From Xenorhabdus miraniensis (GTDB lineage: Bacteria > Pseudomonadota > Gammaproteobacteria > Enterobacterales > Enterobacteriaceae), in the NCBI RefSeq assembly GCF_002632615.1, contig NZ_NITZ01000001.1:248001-312000 (forward strand): 64,000 nt of DNA, in the 5' to 3' direction. Below, in pieces: positions 16,084 through 28,837 of this stretch. Position numbers and translations under genes: made by a program. The notes under the pieces are model-generated. The model did no database searches. It saw nothing but the letters and a program-made list of their open reading frames with translations, and was not told where the DNA came from. Within the stretch, counting starts at the first letter, position 1. Each line of letters opens with the position of its first letter.

Positions 16084-18039
16084 TTATACGTTGCTAGTGC
16101 TGTTGCCATTGCTTTGACGACGACGTGGAGCACCGCCATTGACATCATCGTTACCACGGCCACGGAAAGAGCCACGCTCACCACCGCCACGACGTTCGTT
16201 GTTAAAACGACGGCCACCGTTATTGCCAAAGCCATCACGCTCACGACGCGGACCATTGCCACCGTTACCACCATTACCGCCATTACGGCCACCACCACGA
16301 CGTTCACGGCGCTCAAATGGTTGTGCATCACCCATCAACTGCATGTTCATTGGTTTGTTCAGAATACGGGTACGCGTGAAGTGAGACAGCAGCTCCCCCG
16401 GCATTCCTTTTGGCAGTTCAATCGTAGAGTGAGACGCAAACAGCTTGATATTACCGATATAACGGCTGCTGATATCACCTTCGTTCGCAATTGCACCTAC
16501 AATGTGGCGAACTTCAACACCATCATCGCGGCCTACTTCAATGCGATACAGTTCCATGTCACCCACATCGCGACGCTCACGACGAGGACGATCACCTCTG
16601 TCACCACGATCACCTCTGTCACCACGGTCGCCTCTGTCACCACGATCACCAAAAGCATTACCGTTACGGCGACGGTCATCACGATCGTTGAATTCACGGC
16701 GAGGACGACGTACCGGATCTGGTGGCAGAATCAGTGGGCGCTCGCCTTGTGCCATTTTCAGCAGGGCCGCGGCCAGTGTTTCCATATCCAGTTCTTCACC
16801 AGTACCCAATTTAGACAACAGAGCACGGTATTGATCCAGATCGCTGCTTTCCAGTTGCTGCTGAACATTAGCCGCGAATTTCTCCAGACGACGCTGGCTC
16901 AGAAGTTCTGCATTTGGCAGTTCGACTTCTGGGATCGTCAGTTTCATCGTGCGTTCAATGTTACGCAGCAGGCGGCGCTCACGGTTTTCAACAAACAACA
17001 AGGCACGACCCGCACGGCCTGCACGGCCAGTACGACCGATACGGTGTACATAAGACTCTGCATCCATTGGGATGTCGTAGTTAACAACCAAACTGATGCG
17101 CTCAACGTCCAAACCACGAGCTGCAACGTCAGTTGCAATCAGAATGTCCAAACGGCCATCTTTCAAGCGCTCAAGAGTCTGCTCACGCAACGCCTGATTC
17201 ATGTCACCATTCAGTGCCGCTGAGTTGTAACCGTTACGCTCCAGAGTTTCTGCCACTTCCAGCGTTGCATTCTTGGTACGCACGAAAATAATCGCAGCAT
17301 CAAAATCTTCTGCTTCGAGGAAACGTACCAGCGCTTCATTTTTACGCATTCCGTACACAGACCAGTAGCTCTGGCTGATGTCAGGACGGTTCGTAACACT
17401 GCTTTGAATGCGAACTTCCTGTGGGTCATTCATGAAACGACGGGTAATGCGGCGAATCGCTTCAGGCATGGTTGCTGAGAACAGTGCTGTTTGATGTTCA
17501 GCAGGGATCTGACTCATGATGTTTTCAACATCTTCGATAAAGCCCATACGCAACATTTCGTCGGCTTCATCCAATACCAGACCTTTCAGGTTGGACAGAT
17601 CCAATGTTCCACGTTTCAGATGGTCCAGCAGACGGCCTGGTGTTCCCACAACAACTTGTGGCCCCTGGCGCAGAGCGCGTAATTGGACGTCATAACGCTG
17701 TCCACCGTAAAGTGCAACAACATTCACATTACGCATGTGCTTGGAGAAATCTGAACATGCTTCGGCAACCTGTACCGCCAGTTCACGGGTTGGTGCTAAC
17801 ACAAGGATCTGTGGAGCTTTAAGTTCAGCATCAATGTTATGCAGTAAAGGTAAGCTGAATGCCGCCGTCTTACCACTACCAGTCTGTGCCATGCCCAGCA
17901 CGTCACTACCGTTCAGCAGGTGTGGAATACATTGTTGTTGAATAGGAGAAGGCTTCTCATAGCCCATGTCTTCCAGTGCAGAAAGAATAGGTGCTGATAA
18001 TCCTAAATCAGCAAAAGAGATTTCAGTCTCAGTGGTCAT
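16084..18039 (-). CDS. deaD: ATP-dependent RNA helicase DeaD (CsdA)
   Basis: A DEAD-box RNA helicase used in cold-shock ribosome assembly and mRNA turnover. Motifs are the Q motif region, AQTGSGKT (51-58), DEAD (157-160), SAT (188-190) and [11 protein letters not shown], then the DbpA-like RNA-binding domain ([21 protein letters not shown]). ATG 18039 (MTTETEIS) is preferred over the ATG at 18054, which lies upstream of the family N-terminus, because GAGG precedes it. Between the core and the RNA-binding domain an extra GDR repeat array is present; the Arg/Gly-rich tail carries [12 protein letters not shown]. The upstream small gene yrbN overlaps its first codons. Confidence 0.97.
   Translation of the reverse strand: MTTETEISFADLGLSAPILSALEDMGYEKPSPIQQQCIPHLLNGSDVLGMAQTGSGKTAAFSLPLLHNIDAELKAPQILVLAPTRELAVQVAEACSDFSKHMRNVNVVALYGGQRYDVQLRALRQGPQVVVGTPGRLLDHLKRGTLDLSNLKGLVLDEADEMLRMGFIEDVENIMSQIPAEHQTALFSATMPEAIRRITRRFMNDPQEVRIQSSVTNRPDISQSYWSVYGMRKNEALVRFLEAEDFDAAIIFVRTKNATLEVAETLERNGYNSAALNGDMNQALREQTLERLKDGRLDILIATDVAARGLDVERISLVVNYDIPMDAESYVHRIGRTGRAGRAGRALLFVENRERRLLRNIERTMKLTIPEVELPNAELLSQRRLEKFAANVQQQLESSDLDQYRALLSKLGTGEELDMETLAAALLKMAQGERPLILPPDPVRRPRREFNDRDDRRRNGNAFGDRGDRGDRGDRGDRGDRGDRPRRERRDVGDMELYRIEVGRDDGVEVRHIVGAIANEGDISSRYIGNIKLFASHSTIELPKGMPGELLSHFTRTRILNKPMNMQLMGDAQPFERRERRGGGRNGGNGGNGGNGPRRERDGFGNNGGRRFNNERRGGGERGSFRGRGNDDVNGGAPRRRQSNGNSTSNV
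16590..16650 (-). repeat. 18-bp tandem repeat in deaD (Gly-Asp-Arg array)
   Basis: Three copies of an 18-bp unit (16590-16607, 16608-16625, 16626-16643, the last with two changes) plus a partial fourth (to 16650). They encode consecutive Gly-Asp-Arg triplets in DeaD. The E. coli protein has a related but non-identical charged segment here (DRNDRGPRGDRED). Copy number of such a perfect array can vary between strains. Confidence 0.85.
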
Positions 18040-18109
18040 GTAATGGTGCCTCATTAATCGTGGCGGCCAGTCTACATAACACAGTGAAAAGAATTTCTGT
18101 CATTTTCAT
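18029..18109 (-). CDS. yrbN: Small protein YrbN
   Basis: A 26-codon ORF (starts MKMTEILF, ends PLHDH) between nlpI and deaD, with its stop overlapping the first codons of deaD in another frame (11 bp). E. coli has a 26-residue small protein YrbN in exactly this position, and the equal length and overlap argue for homology. I cannot align the sequences with certainty from memory. The overlap suggests that its translation is coupled to deaD. The function is unknown. Confidence 0.6.
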   Translation of the reverse strand: MKMTEILFTVLCRLAATINEAPLHDH

Positions 18110-18209
18110 TTAAAATGTGAACTGGCTCAAATTATGTTATTAAACGAACAAACAAGCCCCCACCTCGCAAGATGTGGACTTAAAAATCTGTCGTGAAAAT
18201 GTTCGTCAG

Positions 18210-19094
18210 CTATTGTTGGTTCGATTCCGATAAATCATCTTGTCTTTGGCCTAGTAGCGCCAATTCCAACAATGCGTAGCGGTGCTCAACAAAGTTATGA
18301 ACATTGTTAGCTACCGTCAGCTTGAATAACGCGGCTGCGCTATCCTCATCCCCCAGACTTAGGTAATGTTTACCTAAATAGAAGTCAGTTTCACTGAGAT
18401 GCTCAGCGAGCGAAGTGTTATCCGCTGAATTCTGTTGTAAGCGCTCCATCAATATTTTCTCATTGATTTTGCCTAAATAGAATTCAACGATATTCCAGCC
18501 CCATAGCCCCCGGTTCGCTTTGTCAAAATGGTGCGACAAATTAGTCATTGCAACCTTAGGATCGATTTTCACTTCCACAAGGTACAACCACAACGAACGG
18601 AAGGGATCATTTGGATCGTCTTGATAAAACGCCTGCAGATCATCCTGCGCCAATCGATAACGGCCACCGTAATACAGTGCAATGCCGCGATTCATTCGCG
18701 CGTAGTTGTAAGTTGGATCAAGCTCTAAAACAGAATCAAACGCTTCATAGGCAGAATCAAAATTACCTGCCTGCGTAAAATAAATTCCTAGATAATTAAA
18801 AATTTCAGGAATATCAGGACGGAGAGACAAAGCCACTGAAAAATCATTCTGCGCCAGTGCCCTCAGCCCGAGGCTATCATACAGCACACCTCTTTCATAT
18901 AAAAGCTGTGCATACTCATCTTCCGTAAGTGACCGACTCGCAAGTATTTGCTCCATGCGAGCCAGAATAACCTCTTGTTGCAATGTCGGTTGTAATGGAA
19001 TAGCAATAACTTCATTTTTACGCCATCCAGTGCTGCCACATCCCACAAGGAGAAAAATAGCCGCAACATACCACCAGCGCAGAAAAGAATTCAT
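18210..19094 (-). CDS. nlpI: Lipoprotein NlpI
   Basis: A 294-residue TPR lipoprotein, identical in length to E. coli NlpI. The signal peptide ends in a lipobox LLVGC with C19 as the acylated residue. TPR repeats follow ([69 protein letters not shown]). NlpI is an outer-membrane-anchored adaptor that delivers the endopeptidase MepS to the protease Prc and scaffolds peptidoglycan hydrolases. It lies between pnp and deaD as in E. coli. Confidence 0.97.
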   Translation of the reverse strand: MNSFLRWWYVAAIFLLVGCGSTGWRKNEVIAIPLQPTLQQEVILARMEQILASRSLTEDEYAQLLYERGVLYDSLGLRALAQNDFSVALSLRPDIPEIFNYLGIYFTQAGNFDSAYEAFDSVLELDPTYNYARMNRGIALYYGGRYRLAQDDLQAFYQDDPNDPFRSLWLYLVEVKIDPKVAMTNLSHHFDKANRGLWGWNIVEFYLGKINEKILMERLQQNSADNTSLAEHLSETDFYLGKHYLSLGDEDSAAALFKLTVANNVHNFVEHRYALLELALLGQRQDDLSESNQQ

Positions 19095-19242
19095 TTCCCA
19101 CTCCCGAAGTCAGACATTAATCAGAATGCCCAGTTACTCCACCCACATTGTATATTTCAGGCATCCTGCCCAAAACTGACTTTTCCCTTTAACTTCGAAC
19201 TATAGCGTTATTGACTGCAATTCAAAATAAATTAGGGATAAA

Positions 19243-19266
19243 CGGCGCCCTTTTTACAGGACGCCG
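19243..19266 (-). terminator. Terminator downstream of pnp
   Basis: On the minus strand CGGCGTCC pairs with GGGCGCCG (one G-U) around an 8-base loop, about 15 bp after the pnp stop, followed by TTTATCCC. A probable intrinsic terminator of the rpsO-pnp unit. Confidence 0.6.
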
Positions 19267-19281
19267 CGCTTTACGTCAAAT

Positions 19282-21420
19282 TTATTCTACAGATGATTCC
19301 GGTGCCTGTGACACTTCATCGGTAGTAACCACGGCTTCTTTCATGCTCAGGCGGATACGACCCTGACGATCAATTTCCAATACTTTAACCGGTACTTCCT
19401 GACCTAATTGCAGATAATCAGTGACTTTCTCTACACGTTTGTCTGCGATTTGAGAAATGTGTACCAGCCCTTCTTTACCACCGCCGATAGCAACAAATGC
19501 GCCAAAATCAACAATACGGGTTACTTTACCGGTATAGATACGGCCCACTTCAACTTCAGCAGTGATTTCTTCTATACGACTAATAGCGTGACGCGCTTTA
19601 TCACCATCAGTTGCCGCAATCTTCACCGTACCATCATCTTCAATTTCAATAGTGGTGCCGGTTTCTTCTGTCAATGCACGGATCACAGAGCCACCTTTAC
19701 CAATCACGTCTTTGATCTTGTCCGGATTGATCTTGATGGTATGAATACGTGGTGCAAATTCAGAGATATCGTTGCGTGGGCTTTGGATTGCCTGTTCCAT
19801 CACATTAAGGATGTGCAAACGAGCACCTTTAGCCTGATTCAGGGCAACCTGCATGATTTCACGGTTGATGCCTTCAATTTTGATGTCCATTTGCAATGCA
19901 CTGACACCATCGCGGCTACCCGCAACTTTAAAGTCCATGTCACCCAGATGATCTTCGTCACCCAGAATGTCAGACAGAACAACAAAGTTATCCCCTTCTT
20001 TCACCAGCCCCATTGCGATACCAGCAACGGCTGCCTTAATTGGCACGCCAGCATCCATCAGCGCCAGTGAAGCGCCACAAACGGAAGCCATGGAAGAGGA
20101 ACCGTTGGATTCAGTGATTTCAGACACAACGCGAACTGTATACGGGAATTCGGCAGGGCTTGGCATGACAGCCAATACACCACGTTTCGCCAAACGTCCG
20201 TGACCAATCTCACGACGTTTTGGTGAACCAACCATACCGGTTTCACCCACAGAGTATGGAGGGAAGTTATAGTGGAACAGGAAGCGGTCTGTATACTCAC
20301 CCATCAGCTCATCGATAACTTGCGCATCACGCTCTGTACCCAGAGTTGCTGTAACCAGCGCCTGTGTTTCACCACGGGTGAACAGAGATGAACCATGAGT
20401 ACGTGGCAGTACACCGGTGCGAACATCCAGAGCACGAACCATGTCTTTTTCACGGCCATCAATACGAGGCTCACCACGCAGAACACGGCCACGAACAACA
20501 TTTTTCTCCAGACCGGACAGCACATCAAGCACTTCGCTTTCATCCAGCTCAACGCCTTTTTCCGCTGATTCTGCCAAGACGATCGCAGAAACTTCTTCTT
20601 TGATGGTATCAACCTGAGCGTAACGTTCCTGCTTCTCAATAATACGGTAAGCATCGCCCAGACGGGTCTCAGCCAGTTCAGCAACACGGTCATGCAGAGG
20701 CTGGTTGATAGGCTCCGGAGCCCAATCCCATTTTTCTTTGCCTGCTTCAGCAACCAGTGCATTGATGTTCTCAATAGCAACCTGTTGCTGCTCGTGACCA
20801 AACACAACTGCACCCAGCATTTGCTCTTCAGTCAGCAGATCCGCTTCAGATTCCACCATCAATACCGCACCTTCAGTACCCGCAACCACCAGATCCAGAC
20901 GGCTGTTTTTCAGCTCATCTCTGGTTGGGTTCAGTACGTACTGATCGTTGATGTAACCAACGCGAGCAGCACCGATTGGGCCATTGAATGGAATGCCAGA
21001 CAGTGCCAGTGCAGCAGATGCGCCGATCATAGCAACGATATCAGGGTTAACCTGAGGGTTAACAGAAACTACGGTTGCGATGATTTGAACTTCGTTCAGG
21101 AAACCTTCCGGGAACAGAGGGCGTAAAGGACGGTCAATCAGACGGGCTACGAGGGTTTCACCTTCTCCCGGACGACCTTCACGACGGAAGAAACTTCCCG
21201 GAATACGACCCGCTGCGTAAGTACGCTCTTGATAGTTAACAGTCAGAGGGAAGAAATCCTGACCTGCTTTTACTTTTTTCTGACCAACAACGGTAACGAA
21301 TACCGCTGTGTCATCCATATTTACCATAACGGCTGCTGTCGCCTGACGAGCCATCATGCCGGTTTCGATGGTCACAGTGTGCTGACCATACTGGAATTTA
21401 CGAACAATCGGATTCAGCAA
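19282..21420 (-). CDS. pnp: Polyribonucleotide nucleotidyltransferase (PNPase)
   Basis: A 712-residue 3'-5' phosphorolytic exoribonuclease and degradosome component, E. coli length 711. Two RNase PH-like cores are visible, the second with [21 protein letters not shown]. They are followed by a KH domain ([17 protein letters not shown]) and an S1 domain ([32 protein letters not shown]). It follows rpsO on the minus strand. A long leader hairpin upstream indicates RNase III/PNPase autoregulation as in E. coli. The E. coli C-terminal Ala-rich tail is shorter and different here. Confidence 0.98.
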   Translation of the reverse strand: MLNPIVRKFQYGQHTVTIETGMMARQATAAVMVNMDDTAVFVTVVGQKKVKAGQDFFPLTVNYQERTYAAGRIPGSFFRREGRPGEGETLVARLIDRPLRPLFPEGFLNEVQIIATVVSVNPQVNPDIVAMIGASAALALSGIPFNGPIGAARVGYINDQYVLNPTRDELKNSRLDLVVAGTEGAVLMVESEADLLTEEQMLGAVVFGHEQQQVAIENINALVAEAGKEKWDWAPEPINQPLHDRVAELAETRLGDAYRIIEKQERYAQVDTIKEEVSAIVLAESAEKGVELDESEVLDVLSGLEKNVVRGRVLRGEPRIDGREKDMVRALDVRTGVLPRTHGSSLFTRGETQALVTATLGTERDAQVIDELMGEYTDRFLFHYNFPPYSVGETGMVGSPKRREIGHGRLAKRGVLAVMPSPAEFPYTVRVVSEITESNGSSSMASVCGASLALMDAGVPIKAAVAGIAMGLVKEGDNFVVLSDILGDEDHLGDMDFKVAGSRDGVSALQMDIKIEGINREIMQVALNQAKGARLHILNVMEQAIQSPRNDISEFAPRIHTIKINPDKIKDVIGKGGSVIRALTEETGTTIEIEDDGTVKIAATDGDKARHAISRIEEITAEVEVGRIYTGKVTRIVDFGAFVAIGGGKEGLVHISQIADKRVEKVTDYLQLGQEVPVKVLEIDRQGRIRLSMKEAVVTTDEVSQAPESSVE

Positions 21421-21476
21421 AATAATTTTCCTTTGTTAGTGTTGCCGACTTTTAAGATTCAGCAACAATGGATTTT

Positions 21477-21563
21477 CTCTTCTTGCTACACCCTCACGAC
21501 TAATGACAGTGCTTACTCCCTTAAGGACTCTCATTAGCCGCGCGAGTCACTGTAGCGGAAGAG
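21477..21563 (-). promoter_or_regulatory. pnp leader stem-loop (RNase III-type)
   Basis: The leader of pnp folds into a long imperfect stem. Outer arms are CTCTTC/GAAGAG (21558-21563 with 21477-21482) and GCTACA/TGTAGC (21485-21490 with 21551-21556), with an inner GCTAATGA/TCATTAGT pairing. In E. coli an equivalent stem is cut by RNase III and then used by PNPase to repress its own mRNA. The pairing is visible here; the regulation is by analogy. Confidence 0.7.
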
Positions 21564-21614
21564 GTTCAAATTTCAGAAACGGTATAACGTCTCTCAATTC
21601 CGTTTCCTAGAAGA

Positions 21615-21638
21615 AAAGGGGCCCTATTAGGCCCCTTT
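21615..21638 (-). terminator. Terminator between rpsO and pnp
   Basis: AAAGGGGCC (21615-21623) / GGCCCCTTT (21630-21638) with a 6-base loop. On the minus strand it is followed by TTTTCTTC, 18 bp after the rpsO stop. Read-through into pnp is expected, as in E. coli. Confidence 0.85.
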
Positions 21639-21655
21639 CCACCGAAACTCATCGA

Positions 21656-21925
21656 TTAGCGACGCAGTCCCAGACGCTCAATCAGAGCGGTATAGCGTGC
21701 CAAATCTTTACGCTTCAGGTAGTTCAGTTGCTTACGACGCTGCGCAACTTTTCTCAGCAGACCACGACGGCTGTGGTGATCTTTTTTGTGCTCTGAAAAG
21801 TGACCTTGCAGTTGGTTGATGTCAGCAGTCAGCAGTGCGATCTGAACTTCGCTGGAACCACTGTCGTTAGCGCCACGACCAAATTCAGCAATAATCTGCG
21901 CTTTTGCAGCAGTACTTAGAGACAT
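21656..21925 (-). CDS. rpsO: 30S ribosomal protein S15
   Basis: An 89-residue protein matching S15 throughout ([44 protein letters not shown]). S15 binds 16S rRNA early in 30S assembly and represses its own translation in E. coli through a leader pseudoknot. It is located between truB and pnp in the conserved order. Confidence 0.99.
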   Translation of the reverse strand: MSLSTAAKAQIIAEFGRGANDSGSSEVQIALLTADINQLQGHFSEHKKDHHSRRGLLRKVAQRRKQLNYLKRKDLARYTALIERLGLRR

Positions 21926-22100
21926 AGTATAACTCCAAATATGTAGTTTAAAATGACAAGTGCCGATCTCTAATTCAGCAACTCATATATAGACGCGGTA
22001 TTCTACGCTGCAAATAAGTGAAGCGCAAGACAGCACAATCGGTGCCTTTCACTGCATCTACACAATTTGTCTGCTTTGAATTCCTTATCAGTTGCTATCA

Positions 22101-23048
22101 TTATTCGATTTCATTTTCAACAACCAGACGGCGAGGAGCTACCAGCCCATCATCGTCAATCACCGCAATGCCGATGAATTTATTTTCATCACCTTCGGTG
22201 ACCCGCACCCATTCACCCGAAGCCAGATTATGACTGCTTCGGACTGGCTGCCCTTGTTTAAAATAAGACGCAACCACGGATGCCAAGTGAATCACAGGGA
22301 AATGAGCAACAGCGGTATCCATTGGCAGTAACAATGGATCGAGCAGTGTTCCCGCTTCAATTTCCTGATCTTCAGCCTGTTGTTTTAATTCATATAACTG
22401 TTCCAGCGTTACCATCCTTTGATTGGGATAATTGGCAACCTGTAAACGGCGCAAATAAATAACATGAGCGCCACAGCCCAAAAGTTCACCCAAATCATCA
22501 AAGATGGTACGGATGTAAGTTCCTTTGGAACAGTGTATTTCCAATTCCAACTCATTCCCTTCCCAGCGAATGAATTGCAATTCATAAACAGTGATAGGAC
22601 GCGCTTCTCGCTCAATTTCAATACCCTGACGGGCATATTCGTACAGTGGTTTTCCTTGATGTTTCAATGCAGAGTACATGGAAGGAACCTGCATGGTATC
22701 ACCACGGAATGTATCCAATGCATCATCAAGCTGAGACTGAGTTATTTGTACTTCACGTTCACAAATGATGACTCCATGTGAATCTGAAGTATCTGTACGC
22801 TGCCCCAAACGGGCGATCACCCGATAGCGTTTGTCAGAATCCAGCAGGAATTGGGAAAATTTAGTCGCTTCGCCAAGACAAACCGGCAGCATGCCTGTTG
22901 CCAGCGGGTCCAGCGCGCCAGTATGGCCAGCCTTACTGGCATTGAAAATTCGCCTTACTTTCTGTAACGCATCATTGGAGGAAATATCCTGCGGCTTATC
23001 TAGCAACAGTACACCGTGTATCGCACGGCCTCTACGACGGCGACCCAT
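22101..23048 (-). CDS. truB: tRNA pseudouridine-55 synthase
   Basis: TruB makes pseudouridine 55 in the T loop of tRNAs and also acts as an RNA chaperone. The catalytic aspartate lies in [30 protein letters not shown] and the C-terminal PUA domain (APRRLVVE) are present. ATG 23048 shares its A with the rbfA TGA (TGATG), so the genes are translationally coupled; a GTG one codon upstream (23051) is also possible. The product has 315 residues, as expected for the family. Confidence 0.98.
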   Translation of the reverse strand: MGRRRRGRAIHGVLLLDKPQDISSNDALQKVRRIFNASKAGHTGALDPLATGMLPVCLGEATKFSQFLLDSDKRYRVIARLGQRTDTSDSHGVIICEREVQITQSQLDDALDTFRGDTMQVPSMYSALKHQGKPLYEYARQGIEIEREARPITVYELQFIRWEGNELELEIHCSKGTYIRTIFDDLGELLGCGAHVIYLRRLQVANYPNQRMVTLEQLYELKQQAEDQEIEAGTLLDPLLLPMDTAVAHFPVIHLASVVASYFKQGQPVRSSHNLASGEWVRVTEGDENKFIGIAVIDDDGLVAPRRLVVENEIE

Positions 23049-23458
23049 CACTTTTCCTCGTTGTGATCCGCAGATGCACGGCGCTTCTCGTCATTTTTTA
23101 CGACGTTACTGACCAGATTCGACATACGCATCCCTTCCACCAGAGAGCTGTCATAAGAAAATGTCAGTTCAGGAATGACCCGAAGGCGCATCGCTTTACC
23201 TAGCAGGGAACGAATAAAACCGGAAGCTTCGTTCAATGCCTTGATACCTTCTTTGACCATATCTGAATCATGATCTTCCACCAGAATATTCAGAAAAGTC
23301 ACAAATACTTTGGCATAAGCCAGATCGCGGGAAACCTCAACACCAGAGACCGTCGCCATGCCGATACGCGGATCTTTAACTTCACGCTGTAAAATGATGG
23401 CAATCTCTTTTTGCATTTCTTGTGCAACGCGCTGAGTACGACTGAATTCTCTTGCCAT
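23048..23458 (-). CDS. rbfA: Ribosome-binding factor A
   Basis: RbfA, a KH-type 30S maturation factor needed for cold adaptation. ATG 23458 gives [20 protein letters not shown], the family N-terminus, with GGAG just upstream; a longer in-frame start (23500) would run into the infB-rbfA hairpin and is not supported. The conserved [22 protein letters not shown] and [12 protein letters not shown] are present, 136 residues in all. It is part of the rimP-nusA-infB-rbfA-truB series. Confidence 0.97.
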   Translation of the reverse strand: MAREFSRTQRVAQEMQKEIAIILQREVKDPRIGMATVSGVEVSRDLAYAKVFVTFLNILVEDHDSDMVKEGIKALNEASGFIRSLLGKAMRLRVIPELTFSYDSSLVEGMRMSNLVSNVVKNDEKRRASADHNEEK

Positions 23459-23477
23459 TGTTATATCTCCTGACATT

Positions 23478-23500
23478 TTGGGGGGCATTAAGCCCCCCAA
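23478..23500 (-). other. Hairpin between infB and rbfA
   Basis: TTGGGGGGC (23478-23486) and GCCCCCCAA (23492-23500) form a perfect 9-bp G/C-rich stem with a 5-base loop. On the minus strand it is followed by AAAATGTCAGGAG, not by a T-run. It is therefore more likely an mRNA processing or stability element upstream of the rbfA ribosome-binding site than a terminator. Confidence 0.6.
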
Positions 23501-23533
23501 GAATGGAATAAATCTATTGGATAGATAATGGTA

Positions 23534-26308
23534 TTAATCGATGGAGCGTTTAATTTCAATCACTTCAAAGACTTCAATCATATCGCCAACGCGAACATCA
23601 TTGTAGTTCTTCACACCGATACCACATTCCATACCATTACGGACTTCGTTAACGTCATCCTTGAAGCGACGCAAGGATTCCAGCTCACCTTCGTAAATGA
23701 CCACGTTATCACGCAGAACACGGATTGGGTTATTACGCTTGATGGAACCTTCTGTCACCATACAACCAGCGATAGCACCAAATTTCGGTGACTTAAATAC
23801 GTCACGGACTTCGGCCAGACCCATGATCTGCTGTTTGTATTCTGGTGCCAGCATGCCGCTCATAGCCTGTTTGATTTCATCAATCAGGTTATAGATAACG
23901 GAGTAGTAACGCAGATCCAGACTTTCGTTTTCGATGATACGACGTGCAGACGCATCAGCACGAACGTTGAAGCCCAGAATAATAGCGCTGGATGCCGCTG
24001 CCAACGTTGCATCTGTTTCGGTGATACCACCTACGCCTGAACCGATGATTTTCACTTTTACTTCATCAGTAGACAGTTTCAGCAATGAATCACAAATTGC
24101 TTCACATGTACCTTGAACGTCAGTTTTCAGAACGATATTCAGTTCAGATACTTTACCTTCTTCCATGTTAGCAAAAATGTTTTCCAGCTTAGCCTTGTGC
24201 TGACGAGCCAGCTTCACTTCACGGAATTTACCCTGACGGTACAGAGCCACTTCACGCGCTTTCTTCTCGTCACGAACAACTGTCGCTTCATCACCCGCAG
24301 ATGGAACATTGGACAGACCCAAGATTTCCACTGGAATAGACGGGCCGGCAGAAGTCACTTCACGACCAAGTTCGTTACGCATCGCACGGATACGGCCATA
24401 TTCGAAGCCACACAGAACGATGTCGCCTTTATTCAGCGTACCAGACTGAACCAGAATGGTCGCAACCGGGCCACGGCCTTTATCCAAGAAGGATTCAATG
24501 ACCACACCATTTGCCATGCCAGTGCGTACAGCTTTCAGTTCAAGAACCTCAGACTGAAGCAGGATTGCTTCCAGTAATTCATCAATACCAGTACCTGCTT
24601 TAGCAGACACATTGATGAACTGGTTTTCACCGCCCCATTCTTCTGAAATGATGCCGTATTGTGACAATTCATTCTTCACACGATCTGGATCAGCTTCTGG
24701 TTTATCGATCTTGTTCACCGCAACGACAACAGGTACGTTAGCTGCCTTAGCATGCTGGATAGCTTCGACAGTCTGAGGCATTACGCCATCATCCGCAGCC
24801 ACAACCAGAACGACGATATCCGTTGCCTGCGCACCACGTGCACGCATGGAGGTAAACGCAGCATGGCCTGGGGTATCCAGGAAGGTGATCATGCCTTTTT
24901 CAGTTTTCACATGATATGCACCAATGTGCTGAGTAATGCCACCCGCTTCCCCGGAAGCCACTTTAGTGGAGCGGATATAGTCCAGCAGGGAGGTTTTACC
25001 GTGGTCAACGTGACCCATGATGGTTACAACTGGTGCACGAGATTCTGCCAGCGTTTCACCCGTATCACGATCACTCATCAGCGCTTCTTCCAGTTCGTTT
25101 TCACGACGCAGGATAACTTTATGCCCCATTTCTTCGGCAACCAGCTGTGCTGTTTCTTGATCGATAACTTGGTTGATAGTCACCATTGCGCCCATGTTCA
25201 TCATCGTTTTGATAACTTGGGCACCTTTGACTGCCATTTTGTTAGCCAGCTCAGCGACGGTAATAGTTTCACCAATCACGACATCACGGTTAACCGCTAC
25301 AACAGGTTTAGTGAAACTCTGCTGTAAAGCGCTTGGTTTGCGATGTTTGCCTTTGGTACGGCCTACGGCACGCGCTTCTTCGCGATCAGCTTTAGACTCA
25401 GAATGCTTGTTGTTTTTCTTCTGACGGGTAGCTTTGCCGCCACGGGAGCGGGAACGACGATCGCCTTCAACTTTGGCGTCATTTTCATCTTCCGCATCGC
25501 GGGCATAACGAGAAGTCGTTACGTGGTAGTCACTATTGTTGTCATTGTTATCAGAATTATCAGACCATTTGTCTTGATTTTCTTCTGCCATTCTACGCGC
25601 TTCTTCTGCAACACGTTTCGCTTCCTCTTCCACCTTACGGCGCATTTCTTCTTCAGCTTTACGTTTTAAATTTGCAGCTTCAGCTTCACGACGCGCTTTT
25701 TCATTTTGCGCGGCAGAGTCAGTCTGAACTGATTTTTGTTTGTTTTCGGTATGTTGCTTAGTCACTTTTTCTTTTTCCGCCGCCTCACGCTGAGAGAGTG
25801 TTGCCTCTTCACGTTTGGCTTTTTCTTCTGCTTCACGTTGAGCGCTCTCTTCTGCTTCACGTTTAGCCTTTTCTTCAGCTTCACGTTTAGCTTGCTCTTC
25901 CGCGAGTTTTTTCGCTTCAGCTTCAAGCCGCGCCTTCTCTTCTGCCTCGCGCCGAGCCTGCTCTTCCGCTTCACGCTTCGCCTGTTCTTCCGCTTTAGCT
26001 TGTTCAACAGCGTCGCGGTTTACATATGTGCGCTTTTTGCGGACTTCAATCGCTACCGATTTACTTTTGCCACCGGTGCCAGGAACGTTCAGTGTACTGC
26101 GCGTTTTACGCTGTAGTGTTAATTTACCTGGCTGGCCGCCAGAACCGCCTTGTTCGCGGTTCAAGTGAGCCAGCAAAGCTTCTTTTTCTTTCTGGGAAAC
26201 AGAGTCAGTTGCGGTTTTCTGAATGCCAGCATCAGCGAACTGCTGGATTAGACGTTCTACCGATGTCTGGATCTCTTCTGCCAGTAATTTTACGGTTACC
26301 TCTGTCAT
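23534..26308 (-). CDS. infB: Translation initiation factor IF-2
   Basis: A 924-residue IF-2 (E. coli 890). The N-terminal IF2N domain ([24 protein letters not shown]) is followed by a long Lys/Ala/Glu/Arg-rich coiled-coil segment built of [14 protein letters not shown] repeats. Then come the GTPase domain ([26 protein letters not shown]) and the C-terminal domains that bind fMet-tRNA. The extra length is in the charged repeat region. E. coli makes shorter forms from internal starts; I did not identify equivalent sites with confidence. It is co-transcribed with nusA, 25 bp away. Confidence 0.98.
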   Translation of the reverse strand: MTEVTVKLLAEEIQTSVERLIQQFADAGIQKTATDSVSQKEKEALLAHLNREQGGSGGQPGKLTLQRKTRSTLNVPGTGGKSKSVAIEVRKKRTYVNRDAVEQAKAEEQAKREAEEQARREAEEKARLEAEAKKLAEEQAKREAEEKAKREAEESAQREAEEKAKREEATLSQREAAEKEKVTKQHTENKQKSVQTDSAAQNEKARREAEAANLKRKAEEEMRRKVEEEAKRVAEEARRMAEENQDKWSDNSDNNDNNSDYHVTTSRYARDAEDENDAKVEGDRRSRSRGGKATRQKKNNKHSESKADREEARAVGRTKGKHRKPSALQQSFTKPVVAVNRDVVIGETITVAELANKMAVKGAQVIKTMMNMGAMVTINQVIDQETAQLVAEEMGHKVILRRENELEEALMSDRDTGETLAESRAPVVTIMGHVDHGKTSLLDYIRSTKVASGEAGGITQHIGAYHVKTEKGMITFLDTPGHAAFTSMRARGAQATDIVVLVVAADDGVMPQTVEAIQHAKAANVPVVVAVNKIDKPEADPDRVKNELSQYGIISEEWGGENQFINVSAKAGTGIDELLEAILLQSEVLELKAVRTGMANGVVIESFLDKGRGPVATILVQSGTLNKGDIVLCGFEYGRIRAMRNELGREVTSAGPSIPVEILGLSNVPSAGDEATVVRDEKKAREVALYRQGKFREVKLARQHKAKLENIFANMEEGKVSELNIVLKTDVQGTCEAICDSLLKLSTDEVKVKIIGSGVGGITETDATLAAASSAIILGFNVRADASARRIIENESLDLRYYSVIYNLIDEIKQAMSGMLAPEYKQQIMGLAEVRDVFKSPKFGAIAGCMVTEGSIKRNNPIRVLRDNVVIYEGELESLRRFKDDVNEVRNGMECGIGVKNYNDVRVGDMIEVFEVIEIKRSID

Positions 26309-26333
26309 TCTGTTCCTTCCTGCTACAGTTTAT

Positions 26334-27863
<1,530 letters not shown>

Positions 27864-28316
27864 TTAAAAGTGGGGTACCAGGTTCGCTTTCTGGATGTTG
27901 CTCAGTGCGAACACTTCGTCTTTTCCATCCACCGTAACCGTTATCATTTCACCATCAACAGCCTTGATGATACCTTGCCATTTGCGACGGTTCTGCATTG
28001 CCATGCGTAACAATAAATTGACTTTTTCACCCATAAAACGCTGGTAGTGTTCAGCCTTAAACAGTGGACGCTCAAGCCCTGGTGAAGATATTTCCAGGTT
28101 ATAAAGCACTGAAATCGGATCTTCAACATCAAGCACTGCACTGACCTGGTGGCTAACATCAGCACAATTATCAACAGTGATACCCTCTTCACTATCGATA
28201 TAGACCCGCAGCGTTGACACGCGCGCGCGAATAAACTCCAGGCCGACTAATTCAAAACCCAAAGCTTCAACTGGTGCTGAAATCATCTCTGTTAATTTTT
28301 GCTCTAATGTGGACAA
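27864..28316 (-). CDS. rimP: Ribosome maturation factor RimP
   Basis: RimP is needed for maturation of the 30S subunit. The sequence [31 protein letters not shown] to [10 protein letters not shown] aligns end to end with E. coli RimP. A TTG at 28316 used as start gives 150 residues, the E. coli length, with a G-rich ribosome-binding sequence just before it. GTG 28322 and TTG 28328 are alternatives. It is the first protein gene of the nusA operon, preceded by an attenuator-like hairpin and tRNA-fMet. Confidence 0.95.
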   Translation of the reverse strand: MSTLEQKLTEMISAPVEALGFELVGLEFIRARVSTLRVYIDSEEGITVDNCADVSHQVSAVLDVEDPISVLYNLEISSPGLERPLFKAEHYQRFMGEKVNLLLRMAMQNRRKWQGIIKAVDGEMITVTVDGKDEVFALSNIQKANLVPHF

Positions 28317-28332
28317 GCCCACCCCCAAGACA

Positions 28333-28355
28333 TAAAAAAAGGGCTATATTAGCCC
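28333..28355 (-). terminator. Attenuator-like terminator directly upstream of rimP
   Basis: On the minus strand GGGCTA-ATA-TAGCCC followed by TTTTTTT ends about 17 bp before the rimP start. Together with the second hairpin upstream it separates tRNA-fMet from the nusA operon. Partial termination at this place is known in E. coli. Confidence 0.75.
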
Positions 28356-28381
28356 AGTAGTTCTGCTGTCAAATAACAAAA

Positions 28382-28400
28382 AACCCCGATACTCGGGGCT
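28382..28400 (-). terminator. Terminator downstream of tRNA-fMet
   Basis: CCCCGA (28384-28389) / TCGGGG (28393-28398) with a TAC loop; on the minus strand it is followed by TTTTTTG. An intrinsic terminator in the metY-rimP leader. Confidence 0.8.
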
Positions 28401-28540
28401 TTATGCAACTGGACCCTGTTTACTGCCAGTGGTCTCAACCAACTTCTCTCTATATCTTTCAAAGCAACCTTGCAAATTAGGATCGATATCTTAACGGCTG
28501 CTGGGTGACTACTCTGGAAAAGATACAGGTTGTTAAGAAG

Positions 28541-28617
<77 letters not shown>

Positions 28618-28675
28618 TTCGAAAACGTGGCAAATCTTACGCTGATAATACTAAAAACGCAAGTTTCTAGATTAA

Positions 28676-28765
28676 TGGTGCCGAGGACGGGACTTGAACC
28701 CGTACGCCCGTTGTTTAGGCACTACCACCTCAAGGTAGCGTGTATACCAATTTCACCACCTCGGC
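28676..28765 (-). tRNA. leuU: tRNA-Leu (GAG)
   Basis: A class II tRNA of 90 nt including CCA. The acceptor stem is GCCGAGG/CCTCGGC, the anticodon loop CTTGAGG gives anticodon GAG, there is a long variable arm (TGCCTAAACAACGGGCG) and a GGGTTCAAGTCCC T-arm. It sits just downstream of secG as leuU does in E. coli. The variable arm is about three bases longer than in E. coli leuU. Confidence 0.97.
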
Positions 28766-28837
28766 ACTGATTTTTAGGACTGTTATTTTAATTAACTAAT
28801 TAAGCCAACAACCCTATTTCAATTCTGTTACTGAAAG

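Noticed and set aside
16590..16650. CRISPR-like array
   Set aside because: The repeats are contiguous 18-bp units in frame with DeaD, without spacers; no CRISPR array or cas gene was seen in the window.
16114..17223. Long plus-strand ORF (369 codons, Thr-rich) opposite deaD
   Set aside because: It is the exact antisense of conserved deaD codons, has a low-complexity Thr/Ala composition produced by the opposite frame and no ribosome-binding site.
19408..20070. Plus-strand ORF of 220 codons opposite pnp
   Set aside because: Antisense of conserved PNPase codons with no family features.
25736..26116. Plus-strand Phe-rich ORF opposite infB
   Set aside because: Arises from the reverse complement of the Lys/Glu/Ala repeat region of IF-2; the apparent membrane-like composition is an artefact.
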